Assembly (NCBI RefSeq): GCF_003173735.1 | Contig: NZ_CP029551.1 | Span: 3,000,001 to 3,064,000, forward strand | Length of the DNA stretch: 64,000 bases | Reading direction: 5' to 3' | Source: Methylobacterium radiodurans | GTDB lineage: Bacteria > Pseudomonadota > Alphaproteobacteria > Rhizobiales > Beijerinckiaceae | In this document: in pieces, positions 20,123 to 26,772 of the stretch | Layout: each line of letters starts with the position of its first letter | How positions within the stretch are numbered: position 1 is the stretch's first letter | The notes under the pieces: model-generated | Seen by the model: the letters and a program-made list of their open reading frames with translations, nothing else | Database searches by the model: none | What the model was told of the DNA's origin: nothing | Position numbers and translations under genes: made by a program

Positions 20123-20566
20123 ATGTGGTTCCTCTACGCTCTGACGGTCGTCGCCGGTCTCGCCAACGCGATCCAGCCGGGCCAGAACGCGACGCTCGCG
20201 AAATCCCTCGGCCTGCCGATCACGGCCGGGCTGATCACGCTCCTCGTGAGCACCACCGCGCTTCTCGTCGGCGGCTTCGCCACCGGCAAGCTCGTGGTCC
20301 CGAACGCGCAGCAGATCACGGCAGTGCCCTGGTGGGCCTGGGCCGGCGGCCTGCTCAGCGTACTGCTGATCCTGGCCCAGCTCTACGCCTCCCCGGCGAT
20401 CGGGGCGGCGAGCTTCCTCGGCATCATCGTGACGGTCGGCGTCTGCGCCTCGATCGCCTTCGACCATTTCGGCCTGATCGGCTTTCCGGTGCATCCGGCG
20501 AGCCTGTGGCGCGTGCTCGGCGCGGTGCTGATGGTGGTGGGCGTGGGGCTGGTGGCCGTCTTCTGA
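20123..20566 (+). CDS. DMT family transporter (YdcZ / DUF606 type)
   Basis: A 147-residue membrane protein with five hydrophobic segments, as in the half-length DUF606 (YdcZ-like) branch of the drug/metabolite transporter superfamily. Typical features are the start MWFLYALTVVAGLANAIQPG and the interior PWWAWAGGLLSVLLILAQLY. The ATG at 20123 is selected because the upstream extension is polar and lacks similarity. Such half-size proteins probably act as dimers. The substrate is unknown. It converges on the DUF2794 gene across a palindromic repeat. Confidence 0.85.
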   Translation: MWFLYALTVVAGLANAIQPGQNATLAKSLGLPITAGLITLLVSTTALLVGGFATGKLVVPNAQQITAVPWWAWAGGLLSVLLILAQLYASPAIGAASFLGIIVTVGVCASIAFDHFGLIGFPVHPASLWRVLGAVLMVVGVGLVAVF

Positions 20567-20576
20567 CGCGCCCTCG

Positions 20577-20692
20577 AGGTCCTGGATTCCAAAGGTCGAG
20601 ACCTTTGGCGGGTGCAGGGCAGAGCCCTGCATTTGCCCTGTCCGCCCCGGGACCCCGCCCAAGGGCCAAGGCCCTTGAGGATCCCGGACTTC
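20577..20692. repeat. Palindromic repetitive element, copy 1
   Basis: The gap between two convergent genes is filled by hairpin modules: CCAAAGGTC/GACCTTTGG (20589-20608), GCAGGGC-AGA-GCCCTGC (20614-20630), then AAGGGCC/GGCCCTT (20661-20676) and GGATCCCG. The same modules in the same order occur on the opposite strand at 35755-35899, and a shortened version occurs at 50471-50521. This is a dispersed intergenic repeat family, probably acting as a bidirectional 3'-end structure. No open frame is encoded. Confidence 0.8.
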
Positions 20693-21052
20693 TCAGACGG
20701 CCCGCAACGGCTTCTCCAGCACGGCGATCACCCGGGCGAGGTCGTGCCCGCGCTTCATCACGAGGCCGCCCGCCGCGATCACCGCGTAGGCGCCCTGGCG
20801 CCGGGCGAGCTTCGGGTCCTTCTCGATGCGGTAGAGCGGCATCTCGGAGGCGCGGCGGTAGATCGAGAACACTGCCTTGTCGCGCCGGAAATCGAGGGCG
20901 TAGTCGCGCCACTCGCCCTCAGCGACGCGGCGGCCGTAGAGATTGAAGATCGTGCGCAGCTCGTCACGGTTGAAGGCGATCTGCGGTGGGCTCGGCGCGT
21001 TCGGGAATGGGATCACCCGCATCGTCGCGTCGTCGACCGTCCGCTCGCTCAT
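20693..21052 (-). CDS. DUF2794 family protein
   Basis: A 119-residue soluble protein of the DUF2794 family, which is restricted mostly to alphaproteobacteria. The core FNRDELRTIFNLYGRRVAEG followed by WRDYALDF and AVFSIYRRASEMPLYRIEK matches the family pattern. The function is unknown. The ATG at 21052 is chosen because the upstream extension is Arg/Ala-rich shadow sequence. It is divergent from bluB across a 365-bp gap and converges on the DMT gene. Confidence 0.88.
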   Translation of the reverse strand: MSERTVDDATMRVIPFPNAPSPPQIAFNRDELRTIFNLYGRRVAEGEWRDYALDFRRDKAVFSIYRRASEMPLYRIEKDPKLARRQGAYAVIAAGGLVMKRGHDLARVIAVLEKPLRAV

Positions 21053-21361
21053 TCCCACTCCGTCCCGCGCCCGTGTCCCTGAGTCGGCTCTCGATTCACG
21101 GATGATGGGCGGCGCCCGCGCCGGCCGCAAGGGGCCGCGGCGGCACCACCTGTGTCGCGCACGCAACGCGGAAGATACGAAACACCACGATTCCGCCCAG
21201 ATCGCGCCTTTTCCGAGCCTTGTTGCGGCAGCACAACAAGCACTGAAATCTCGTCGGGCCCGTGCCCGGCCGGCGCCCGAAACCCGAGCTCCCCAGCCCT
21301 CGGTCGCCGTCCGGCCCACACGATCCCGGCACTCCAGAGGTTTCGAGACCCAAGGACTCCA
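21053..21361. other. Divergent intergenic region between DUF2794 and bluB
   Basis: No gene is supported in this stretch. An inverted repeat CTTGTTG (21219-21225) / CAACAAG (21234-21240), with an 8-base spacer, lies in a less GC-rich patch and could be an operator. A strong terminator-like hairpin follows at 21362. The stretch 21240-21390 could be a short untranslated RNA ending at that hairpin, or an attenuated leader of bluB. I looked for the conserved blocks of a cobalamin riboswitch and did not find them. Confidence 0.4.
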
Positions 21362-21388
21362 GGCCGCCCCACCCGGGCGGCCTTTTTT
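21362..21388 (+). terminator. Orphan intrinsic terminator 30 bp upstream of bluB
   Basis: GGCCGCCC (21362-21369) pairs perfectly with GGGCGGCC (21375-21382) around CACCC, followed by six T (21383-21388). No plus-strand gene ends here: the previous plus-strand gene stops at 20566. It therefore terminates either an unannotated small RNA or a bluB leader transcript. Confidence 0.8.
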
Positions 21389-21417
21389 CTGGCTGCTCCC
21401 GGAGAACGGATCCCGCT

Positions 21418-22068
21418 ATGAGCGGCCGGACGATGAGTGCGCCGCCCACCTTCGACGAGGCCTTCCGCCGATCTTTGCGCGACCTGTTCGCGTGGCGGCG
21501 CGACGTGCGCCGCTTCCGCACCGATCCGGTGCCGGAGGCGATCCTGCGGGCCTGCCTCGACGAGGCGCATCTGAGCCCGTCGGTCGGCAACAGCCAGCCC
21601 TGGCGCTTCGTGCGCGTCGCCGACCCGGAGCGCCGGGCGGGCGTGGCCGCGAGCTTCGCGCGCTGCAACGCGGACGCGGCGCTCAGCTATGCGGGCGCGC
21701 GAGCCGGGCAGTACCGCGCCCTCAAGCTCGCGGGCCTGCGGGAGGCGCCGGTCCATCTCGCGGTGTTCTGCGACCAGGGCACCGAGACGGGCCACGGGCT
21801 CGGCCGGGCGACCATGCCGGAGATGCTGCGCTACTCGGTGGTCGCGGCGGTGCAGACCTTCTGGCTCGCCGCGCGCGCCCGGAATCTCGGCGTCGGCTGG
21901 GTCTCGATCCTGGAGCCCGGCGCCGTCACGGCGCTCCTCGACGTGCCGGCGGCCTGGCAGCTCGTCGCCTATCTCTGCGTCGGCTGGCCGGTGGAGGAGC
22001 ACGCCGACCCGGAGCTTGCCCGCCACGGCTGGCAGGCGCGCGAGCCGCTGGACCTTACCGAGCGCTGA
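21418..22068 (+). CDS. bluB: 5,6-dimethylbenzimidazole synthase
   Basis: A 216-residue flavin-destructase of the nitroreductase fold that fragments FMNH2 to 5,6-dimethylbenzimidazole, the lower ligand of vitamin B12. Diagnostic stretches are LFAWRRDVRRFRTDPVPE, LSPSVGNSQPWRFVRV and VAAVQTFWLAARARNLGVGW then VSILEP. The ATG at 21418 follows a GGAG at 21400-21403; a second ATG at 21433 is possible. No other cobalamin gene is adjacent. A terminator-like hairpin ends 30 bp before the start, suggesting leader-level control. Confidence 0.93.
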   Translation: MSGRTMSAPPTFDEAFRRSLRDLFAWRRDVRRFRTDPVPEAILRACLDEAHLSPSVGNSQPWRFVRVADPERRAGVAASFARCNADAALSYAGARAGQYRALKLAGLREAPVHLAVFCDQGTETGHGLGRATMPEMLRYSVVAAVQTFWLAARARNLGVGWVSILEPGAVTALLDVPAAWQLVAYLCVGWPVEEHADPELARHGWQAREPLDLTER

Positions 22069-22230
22069 AGACGGTGCGTCGCCTTTGAGCGAGCGCGATC
22101 CCACGCCTTTCACCGATCCGCCCGATCGACGCGCACAAACCCCTCGTCAACCAAGCTTTTTCCGGAACGCGTAAGCGGACCCGCGACTTACTCGGCAGGC
22201 ATCACGGTCACGCTTCGCGGAGAAGGTTCG

Positions 22231-22743
22231 ATGGCGGGTCGGTACAGGGTTTGGGCGGGGCTTGCCGGCCTCGGATTGGCGGCTCTCGGGGCTCCTCCGG
22301 CGCAGGCCCGCGAGGTGGTGGCGTTCCCCTACGCGGCGGCGCCGGGCTCGGTGGTGGTGAGCGCCTCGGAGCGCCGGCTCTACCTCGTCAACGGCGACGG
22401 GACGGCGATCCGCTACCCCGTGGCGGTGGGCAAGCCGGGCAAGCAGTGGTTCGGCACCACGGCGATCGACGGCAAGTACGTGCGCCCCGCCTGGTCGCCG
22501 CCCGCCGAGGTGAAGCGCGACAACCCGCGCCTGCCGAACCTGATCGCCGGGGGCTCGCCCGGCAACCCGATGGGCGCGGCGGCGCTGACCCTGTCGGGCG
22601 GGCAGTACGCGATCCACGGCACCAACCGGCCGAGCTCGATCGGCACCTTCGCGTCCTACGGCTGCATCCGCATGTACAACCAGGACGTGGTCGATCTCTA
22701 CCAGCGGGTCGAGGTCGGCGCGACCGTGACGATGATGCGTTGA
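22231..22743 (+). CDS. L,D-transpeptidase (ErfK/YbiS/YcfS/YnhG family)
   Basis: A 170-residue periplasmic protein with a signal peptide (LAGLGLAALGAPPAQA) and a single YkuD catalytic domain. The active-site signature is HGTNRPSSIGTFASYGCIRM, with His at about residue 129 and the nucleophile Cys at about 144. It would cross-link peptidoglycan (3-3 links) or attach proteins. There is no peptidoglycan-binding LysM domain. A second, different L,D-transpeptidase lies 1.2 kb downstream on the other strand. Confidence 0.93.
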   Translation: MAGRYRVWAGLAGLGLAALGAPPAQAREVVAFPYAAAPGSVVVSASERRLYLVNGDGTAIRYPVAVGKPGKQWFGTTAIDGKYVRPAWSPPAEVKRDNPRLPNLIAGGSPGNPMGAAALTLSGGQYAIHGTNRPSSIGTFASYGCIRMYNQDVVDLYQRVEVGATVTMMR

Positions 22744-22762
22744 GGGCCGCGCCGAGGGTCGG

Positions 22763-23074
22763 TCACGCGGCCGGCGGGGCGGTGGCCTCGACGGCCGTGA
22801 AGGTCTCTAGGATCCGGTAGGTGTGCTCGACACCCGCCGGCACCAGCCAGGAATCGCCGGGCTCCAGCAGCACGGTCTCGCCCGCCAGCACCAGCTCGGC
22901 CCGGCCCTTGAGCACGTAGCCAACGGTCTCGTGGGCCGAGACCGAGGTCGGCTTGTCGGCGTTCGGCGGCTCGTCGCGCCACATCCGCATGGCGAGCCGC
23001 TCGCCCCGGGCGAGGCCGATCTCGCCGTTCTCGCCCGCGGGTGCCTGGGCGCCCGCGATCTTGCCTGTCGTCAT
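22763..23074 (-). CDS. Small cupin domain protein
   Basis: A 103-residue single-domain cupin. The metal-site pattern is partly visible as AHETVGYVLKGRAELVL (first motif, H and E) and PAGVEHTYRIL (second motif, H). Typical for tiny RmlC-like cupins of unknown substrate. The ATG at 23074 is preceded by an AAGGAG-like site (AGGAGAGC on the minus strand). It converges on the L,D-transpeptidase at 22231 and lies downstream of the tyrosine-rich secreted protein gene on the same strand. Confidence 0.85.
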   Translation of the reverse strand: MTTGKIAGAQAPAGENGEIGLARGERLAMRMWRDEPPNADKPTSVSAHETVGYVLKGRAELVLAGETVLLEPGDSWLVPAGVEHTYRILETFTAVEATAPPAA

Positions 23075-23139
23075 GATGCTCTCCTTCGCGTCTCCCGAAC
23101 GGGGCGAAGGGCCGGCGGTTCCCGCGGCGGATCAGCGAC

Positions 23140-23502
23140 CTACCAGCCGCCGTCGTAGGGGCCGTCCCAGCGGCGCCGGACCGGGGCGTAGCCAACGGGC
23201 ACGCGCTCGTAGGAGATCACCCGGCGCGTCTCGTAGGCCGGCTCCTCGTAGACCACGCGCGGGCGGCCGTAATAAGCGGGGGCGTAGCCGTAGGGGCGCG
23301 GCGGCGGGGGCGGGGCGTAGCCGTAGCCGTAGGCCGGCTCGGCATGGGCGGAGGCGGCGGCGCCGATCAGCGCGCCCGCGGCGAGGCCACCGATCAGGCC
23401 GGCGGCGAGAGCGCCGCCGCGCCCGCGGGCCTCGGCCGCCGTGGAGGAGAGGGCGCCGACGCCGATCAGCGCGGCGGCCGCGAGGATGGGAAGTCTCGTC
23501 AT
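23140..23502 (-). CDS. Secreted Gly/Tyr/Pro-rich protein, hypothetical
   Basis: A 120-residue protein with a signal peptide (MTRLPILAAAALIGVGALSS then TAAEA), a glycine-zipper-like segment (GGALAAGLIGGLAAGALIG), and a low-complexity tail rich in Tyr, Pro and Gly (YGYGYAPPPPPRPYGYAPAY) ending WDGPYDGGW. This looks like the many small envelope proteins of Rhizobiales with glycine zippers and aromatic tails. No enzymatic domain is seen. The ATG at 23502 fits the signal peptide. Confidence 0.75.
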   Translation of the reverse strand: MTRLPILAAAALIGVGALSSTAAEARGRGGALAAGLIGGLAAGALIGAAASAHAEPAYGYGYAPPPPPRPYGYAPAYYGRPRVVYEEPAYETRRVISYERVPVGYAPVRRRWDGPYDGGW

Positions 23503-23681
23503 GGCCTCGGATCCGGTTCGTCTGGGGCGCGGCCGGATCGCCCGGCCGCTCACATCCGGACGATGCGCCGGGCCGCGTGCAGGAAGCCTGAAGGCGGCCG
23601 ACAGCAACGGTTCAGCTTGGGCCCGCCCCGCTGCGGCGGCATGCGCGCGCAACGACCGGCCGCCCTCAGCCGTTACCGGGC

Positions 23682-23918
23682 ATGGCGCACATCGCGATCC
23701 TCGTCGGCACGCCGGCCGGCACCCGTCTGCTCGCGGCGTCGACCGAGCGGGACGCCGCCCGCATGGTCGAGCTGCTGCTGATCGGCCTCGACCGGACGGC
23801 CCTGCCGGCCCCGCTCTGGGTGCAGTGCGCGGACGGCGCCCTGGCGGCGCGCCTCACCGCCTATCTCGCGGGCTTCCAGGCCGAGCTGACGGCCGTGCCC
23901 GCGGGCGAGACTCAGTAG
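23682..23918 (+). CDS. Hypothetical protein (78 aa)
   Basis: A short open frame from ATG at 23682 encoding HIAILVGTPAGTRLLAASTE and continuing to GETQ. The codon pattern fits a coding sequence, and a beta-alpha start with a moderately hydrophobic interior suggests a small soluble fold. Its last 7 bases overlap the end of the convergent L,D-transpeptidase gene. No family recognised. It could be spurious. Confidence 0.45.
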   Translation: MAHIAILVGTPAGTRLLAASTERDAARMVELLLIGLDRTALPAPLWVQCADGALAARLTAYLAGFQAELTAVPAGETQ

Positions 23919-24565
23919 CCGTCGTCGACGTAGACCGCGCCGCCATGGGCCGGGGCATAGCCGTATCCGTAACCGTAGGGGTTGCGCGCCGCGTAGCCCC
24001 GCGGGGCGCGGCGGACGGGGGCGGGCGCGTAGGCGCCGCGGCCCATCTGCATCCCGGCCAACATCACCCCGTCCGACTCGTAGAGCCCGCGGCCTCGAAC
24101 CGCCCGGACCCCGCCGCGGCTCGCGACGCGCGGGGCGGCCTCGCCCTGGACCACAATGCGGGTGTTGCCCGGCCCCTCCTGCTTCACCAGCCGGAACAGG
24201 GCGGCGGCCTTGCCCGGCGCGAGGCGGACGCAGCCGTGCGAGGCCGGGCGCCCGAGTGCCGAGAGGTGGGAGGAGCCGTGGATGGCGTGGCCGGAGCCGG
24301 TGAAGAAGATGGAATGGGGCATCGGCGCGTCGTCCCATTCCCGCGAGAAATGGGTGCGGGCCATGCGCTGTGGCCGGAAGCTGCCGTTCGGCGTGTCGTG
24401 CCCGGCCTTGCCCGTCGAGACCGGCCAGGAAAAGCGCGGCTGCCCGTCCACGCTGACCGCCATGGTCTGCGTGTCCTTGTCGATCCGGATCAGCACGTCC
24501 GCCCGCGCCGGGGTGAGAGTAAGGCAGAGGGGGAGGGCGCAGAGGAGAGCGGAGCGGCGGCGCAT
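23912..24565 (-). CDS. L,D-transpeptidase with Tyr/Gly-rich C-terminal tail
   Basis: A 217-residue periplasmic protein. A signal peptide (ALLCALPLCLTLTPARA) is followed by a YkuD domain starting IRIDKDTQTMAVSVDGQPRF and carrying the active site GSGHAIHGSSHLSALGRPAS then HGCVRLAP (Cys at about residue 108). The C-terminal 60 residues are a low-complexity tail with YGYGYGYAPAHGGAVYVDDGY, similar in flavour to the secreted protein at 23140. The tail may contact the cell wall; this is inference. Confidence 0.92.
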   Translation of the reverse strand: MRRRSALLCALPLCLTLTPARADVLIRIDKDTQTMAVSVDGQPRFSWPVSTGKAGHDTPNGSFRPQRMARTHFSREWDDAPMPHSIFFTGSGHAIHGSSHLSALGRPASHGCVRLAPGKAAALFRLVKQEGPGNTRIVVQGEAAPRVASRGGVRAVRGRGLYESDGVMLAGMQMGRGAYAPAPVRRAPRGYAARNPYGYGYGYAPAHGGAVYVDDGY

Positions 24566-25048
24566 GGGGCCTCGGTTGGGCGAAGCGGGGCGGTTGCACC
24601 TAATCTACAAGGTTTGCGCGCTGAGGGTTCCGTGTGGGGAAGGGGCAAACCACGTAGCTGCGCGCATCGATCCCTCGGCGTGCCTTCGTGAGACTTACCC
24701 AGCCTGGGGAGCACCCGCCTCAGCGACAAACTTCACTTCAGGTTGCCTCGTCTCATATATAGTTACCGGAAGTCTAATCGTCATGTCAGTCGGCCTGATG
24801 GTTGAGTTCGATTGCCGCAACAGCGAACAGGATCATTAGGCCGACGGCAGAGAGAAGCCCTCCAAACAACAGAGAGACCAGCGAAGGCGCCGAAAGTTGA
24901 TGTAGGCTTTGTCCCCGCTACCCTTGTAAATGGCCTAGAGCGAGAAGATGCGGGCCTGAGTCGAGAGAAGGAAGTGTTGCAACATTGCCTTGAAAGCCAA
25001 TCCCTATGCATCGTAACTGATGGCATCCGCAATCAGACAGGATGTACC
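24566..25048. other. Lower-GC intergenic stretch at the left edge of the accessory islet
   Basis: About 480 bp with clearly lower GC than the surroundings and no gene I can support. A minus-strand frame ending at 24785-24787 encodes a short hydrophobic segment (GGLLSAVGLMILFAVAAIEL), but it is under 40 codons and begins right after a stop. It may be a gene relic or a tiny membrane peptide. The change in composition near 24600 marks the islet boundary. Confidence 0.4.
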
Positions 25049-25279
25049 ATGGCTGACGACACGGAACAGGCATGGGATACCAGCGTGAAGGGCATTCTGA
25101 AGTCTGAGTTGAAGCGCAAGGGAGTGACCTACGCGCAGCTTGTCGAGAAGCTGGATGCCATCGGCGTGAGAGAAACGGAGCCGAACATCCGCAATAAGCT
25201 CGCCTTTGGTAAGTTCACGACAGCGTTCAAGCTACAGGCGCTTGAGGCGACCGATGCTCAAGATCTGCACTCGAAATGA
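25049..25279 (+). CDS. DUF6471 domain protein
   Basis: A 76-residue protein made almost entirely of a DUF6471-like domain: VKGILKSELKRKGVTYAQLV, then KLDAIGVRETEPNIRNKLAF, then GKFTTAFKLQALEA. The fold is expected to be helical and looks like a small helix-turn-helix regulator (KGVTYAQLVEKL resembles a recognition region), but function is unknown. The ATG at 25049 starts exactly where family similarity starts. The gene is less GC-rich than its surroundings. Its last 53 bases overlap the end of the convergent membrane-protein gene. Confidence 0.8.
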   Translation: MADDTEQAWDTSVKGILKSELKRKGVTYAQLVEKLDAIGVRETEPNIRNKLAFGKFTTAFKLQALEATDAQDLHSK

Positions 25280-26354
25280 TCGCCATGCGGTCCCTCCTTA
25301 TCGAGAGCATGATTGCAAAAATCCTTCCCGGCTCTGTCGATACTCGCATTAATACTCTAATCACGCCGTGAGGCGCATCCGCATCCTCAAGGGAAGCATC
25401 CCAAGGTTCTGTTGAGACACCCCAGAATGTGTTATTTAGCAGGCCCCAAACAAAACTCTGGCACGTTCGATCTATCTGGCTAACCTCAAAAAGGTACATA
25501 GCCTCCCGAGCGCTATACGCTATCGTCCTATGATTGCAGGCATTTTGGCTCACGCCCCATGTTCCATCAAGCATTTCAGCGGGTTTTCTAAGCCAATGCG
25601 ATGAGAGGCCGTCTAGGTCTAACTTCGCACTAAACGTAGCCTCCTCTCCTTTATTTGTTACAGCGAGAACCCAATGGTTTTCGACGTTGCGAACTTCGTA
25701 TGAAAAATTGGGGCTTGGCTCCTCTGGGGCGGCCTCAACTGCCCGGAATAGTATCTCGTCAGCAGGCTCGATGGGAAGGCCCATACCGCGAGCACCTTTT
25801 GGATGCAGCAATCCTAGTATGCCAAAGAGCCGCATCTGTTCAGCGATGGCAGGATTATTTGTCTGGAACCCATCAACGCGGGTGGCGTCAATTTGACAGT
25901 TCTCGAATGAATATGGACCGCCATCCCATGTTACAAAAACTTGCTCAAAAGAGCAGTTTATGAAGCGGTGACCATCCAACCTGACGGGAGAGCGTACGAA
26001 CTTGTGATTGGCAACCACAGTCAAGGGTGCGGAACCTGCTGCCTGCCTTGAGGGCGGTTGAGATGCTTGACCCCGCTGAGTATCCCGCTCCTGAGGCCAA
26101 CTGAGCCAAATAAGAAATCCGGTCAGTGTCGCGGCGAGTGCGCTGGGCACCCACCAGGGCGTGGAGAAAAGCCAGTTTGCCCAAGTGGGCAGGCGCTCCA
26201 ATAGCTGGTTGAAATCATCACCCACGGTGCTCGCTCCGATGAGCGTCACCGCTGCCTTCGCTGTGGTCCACGTCCAAAATAGCAAGGCGGCCACGATGGT
26301 GGCGGCGCGTGCGAGACCCAATCGAAAGCGTGGCATGCAGGCAGGATGCCTCAC
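25227..26354 (-). CDS. Unrecognised two-helix membrane protein of the islet
   Basis: From GTG at 26354 (375 aa) or ATG at 26336 (369 aa). Two hydrophobic segments (about residues 14-40 and 62-85) are followed by a polar linker (QERDTQRGQASQPPSRQ) and a 270-residue soluble part. The soluble part holds a segment VRLDGHRFINCSFEQVFVTW then GGPYSFENCQID, reminiscent of short pentapeptide-like beta solenoid turns seen in other bacterial hypotheticals. The remainder has no motif I recognise. Composition is less GC-rich than the flanks, supporting lateral acquisition. The 3' end overlaps the DUF6471 gene by 53 bp tail to tail. Confidence 0.75.
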   Translation of the reverse strand: MRHPACMPRFRLGLARAATIVAALLFWTWTTAKAAVTLIGASTVGDDFNQLLERLPTWANWLFSTPWWVPSALAATLTGFLIWLSWPQERDTQRGQASQPPSRQAAGSAPLTVVANHKFVRSPVRLDGHRFINCSFEQVFVTWDGGPYSFENCQIDATRVDGFQTNNPAIAEQMRLFGILGLLHPKGARGMGLPIEPADEILFRAVEAAPEEPSPNFSYEVRNVENHWVLAVTNKGEEATFSAKLDLDGLSSHWLRKPAEMLDGTWGVSQNACNHRTIAYSAREAMYLFEVSQIDRTCQSFVWGLLNNTFWGVSTEPWDASLEDADAPHGVIRVLMRVSTEPGRIFAIMLSIRRDRMAIISSADLEHRSPQAPVA

Positions 26355-26772
26355 GCCGCTTCAGATGGGTAGTTGCCTTGTATCTCGCCGCACAATCTCT
26401 TCGATTGTCGGCCTTCCGCGGAGTGCGGCTCTAAGGTTGCAGCTAGCGTATCGCCAGTGATGGCACCCGCTGCGCCTCCCAATGGCATCCGCTATCGCCT
26501 TGGTGCACTTAGGCCAAAAGGCCGCCTGCCCCCCACCGCGATTAGGTCGAATGACCGTTCCGGCTGAAGCGCTCGACCCTGGTCGTACCGGAGCCGGGTG
26601 GGGAAATGAGACCGGACAGTTTCGAAAAATGTAACCGCCATAGCCTGTCCGCAGCAGAGGGCCCAGCGGGCCCGTCCGGCGCCGGGGCCGGCGCGGTCTC
26701 CCTCGTCAGGCCGGCGCCGCCATGGCACGCTCCATGCCCGCCTCTCCCCACCCAAACCGGTGAAGGGCCCCG
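26355..26772. other. Right boundary of the islet, no secure gene
   Basis: A minus-strand frame is open from beyond 26640 down to a stop at 26361-26363, only 7 bp before the GTG of the membrane-protein gene. It reads FWPKCTKAIADAIGRRSG and later RGRPTIEEIVRRDTRQLPI, but I find no ATG, GTG or TTG at a sensible place. It may be the decayed end of a gene or mobile element. The strip 26610-26640 is AT-rich (TTTCGAAAAATGTAAC). GC content rises again by about 26640, where core sequence resumes before adenine deaminase. Confidence 0.35.

Noticed and set aside
21053..21417. Cobalamin riboswitch before bluB
   Set aside because: I looked for the conserved cobalamin-box blocks and paired core; only an orphan terminator and one inverted repeat are visible, so no riboswitch is claimed.
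24785..24890. Short hydrophobic minus-strand peptide at the islet edge
   Set aside because: Fewer than 40 codons, begins immediately after a stop without a good start codon or ribosome site; mentioned only as a possible relic.
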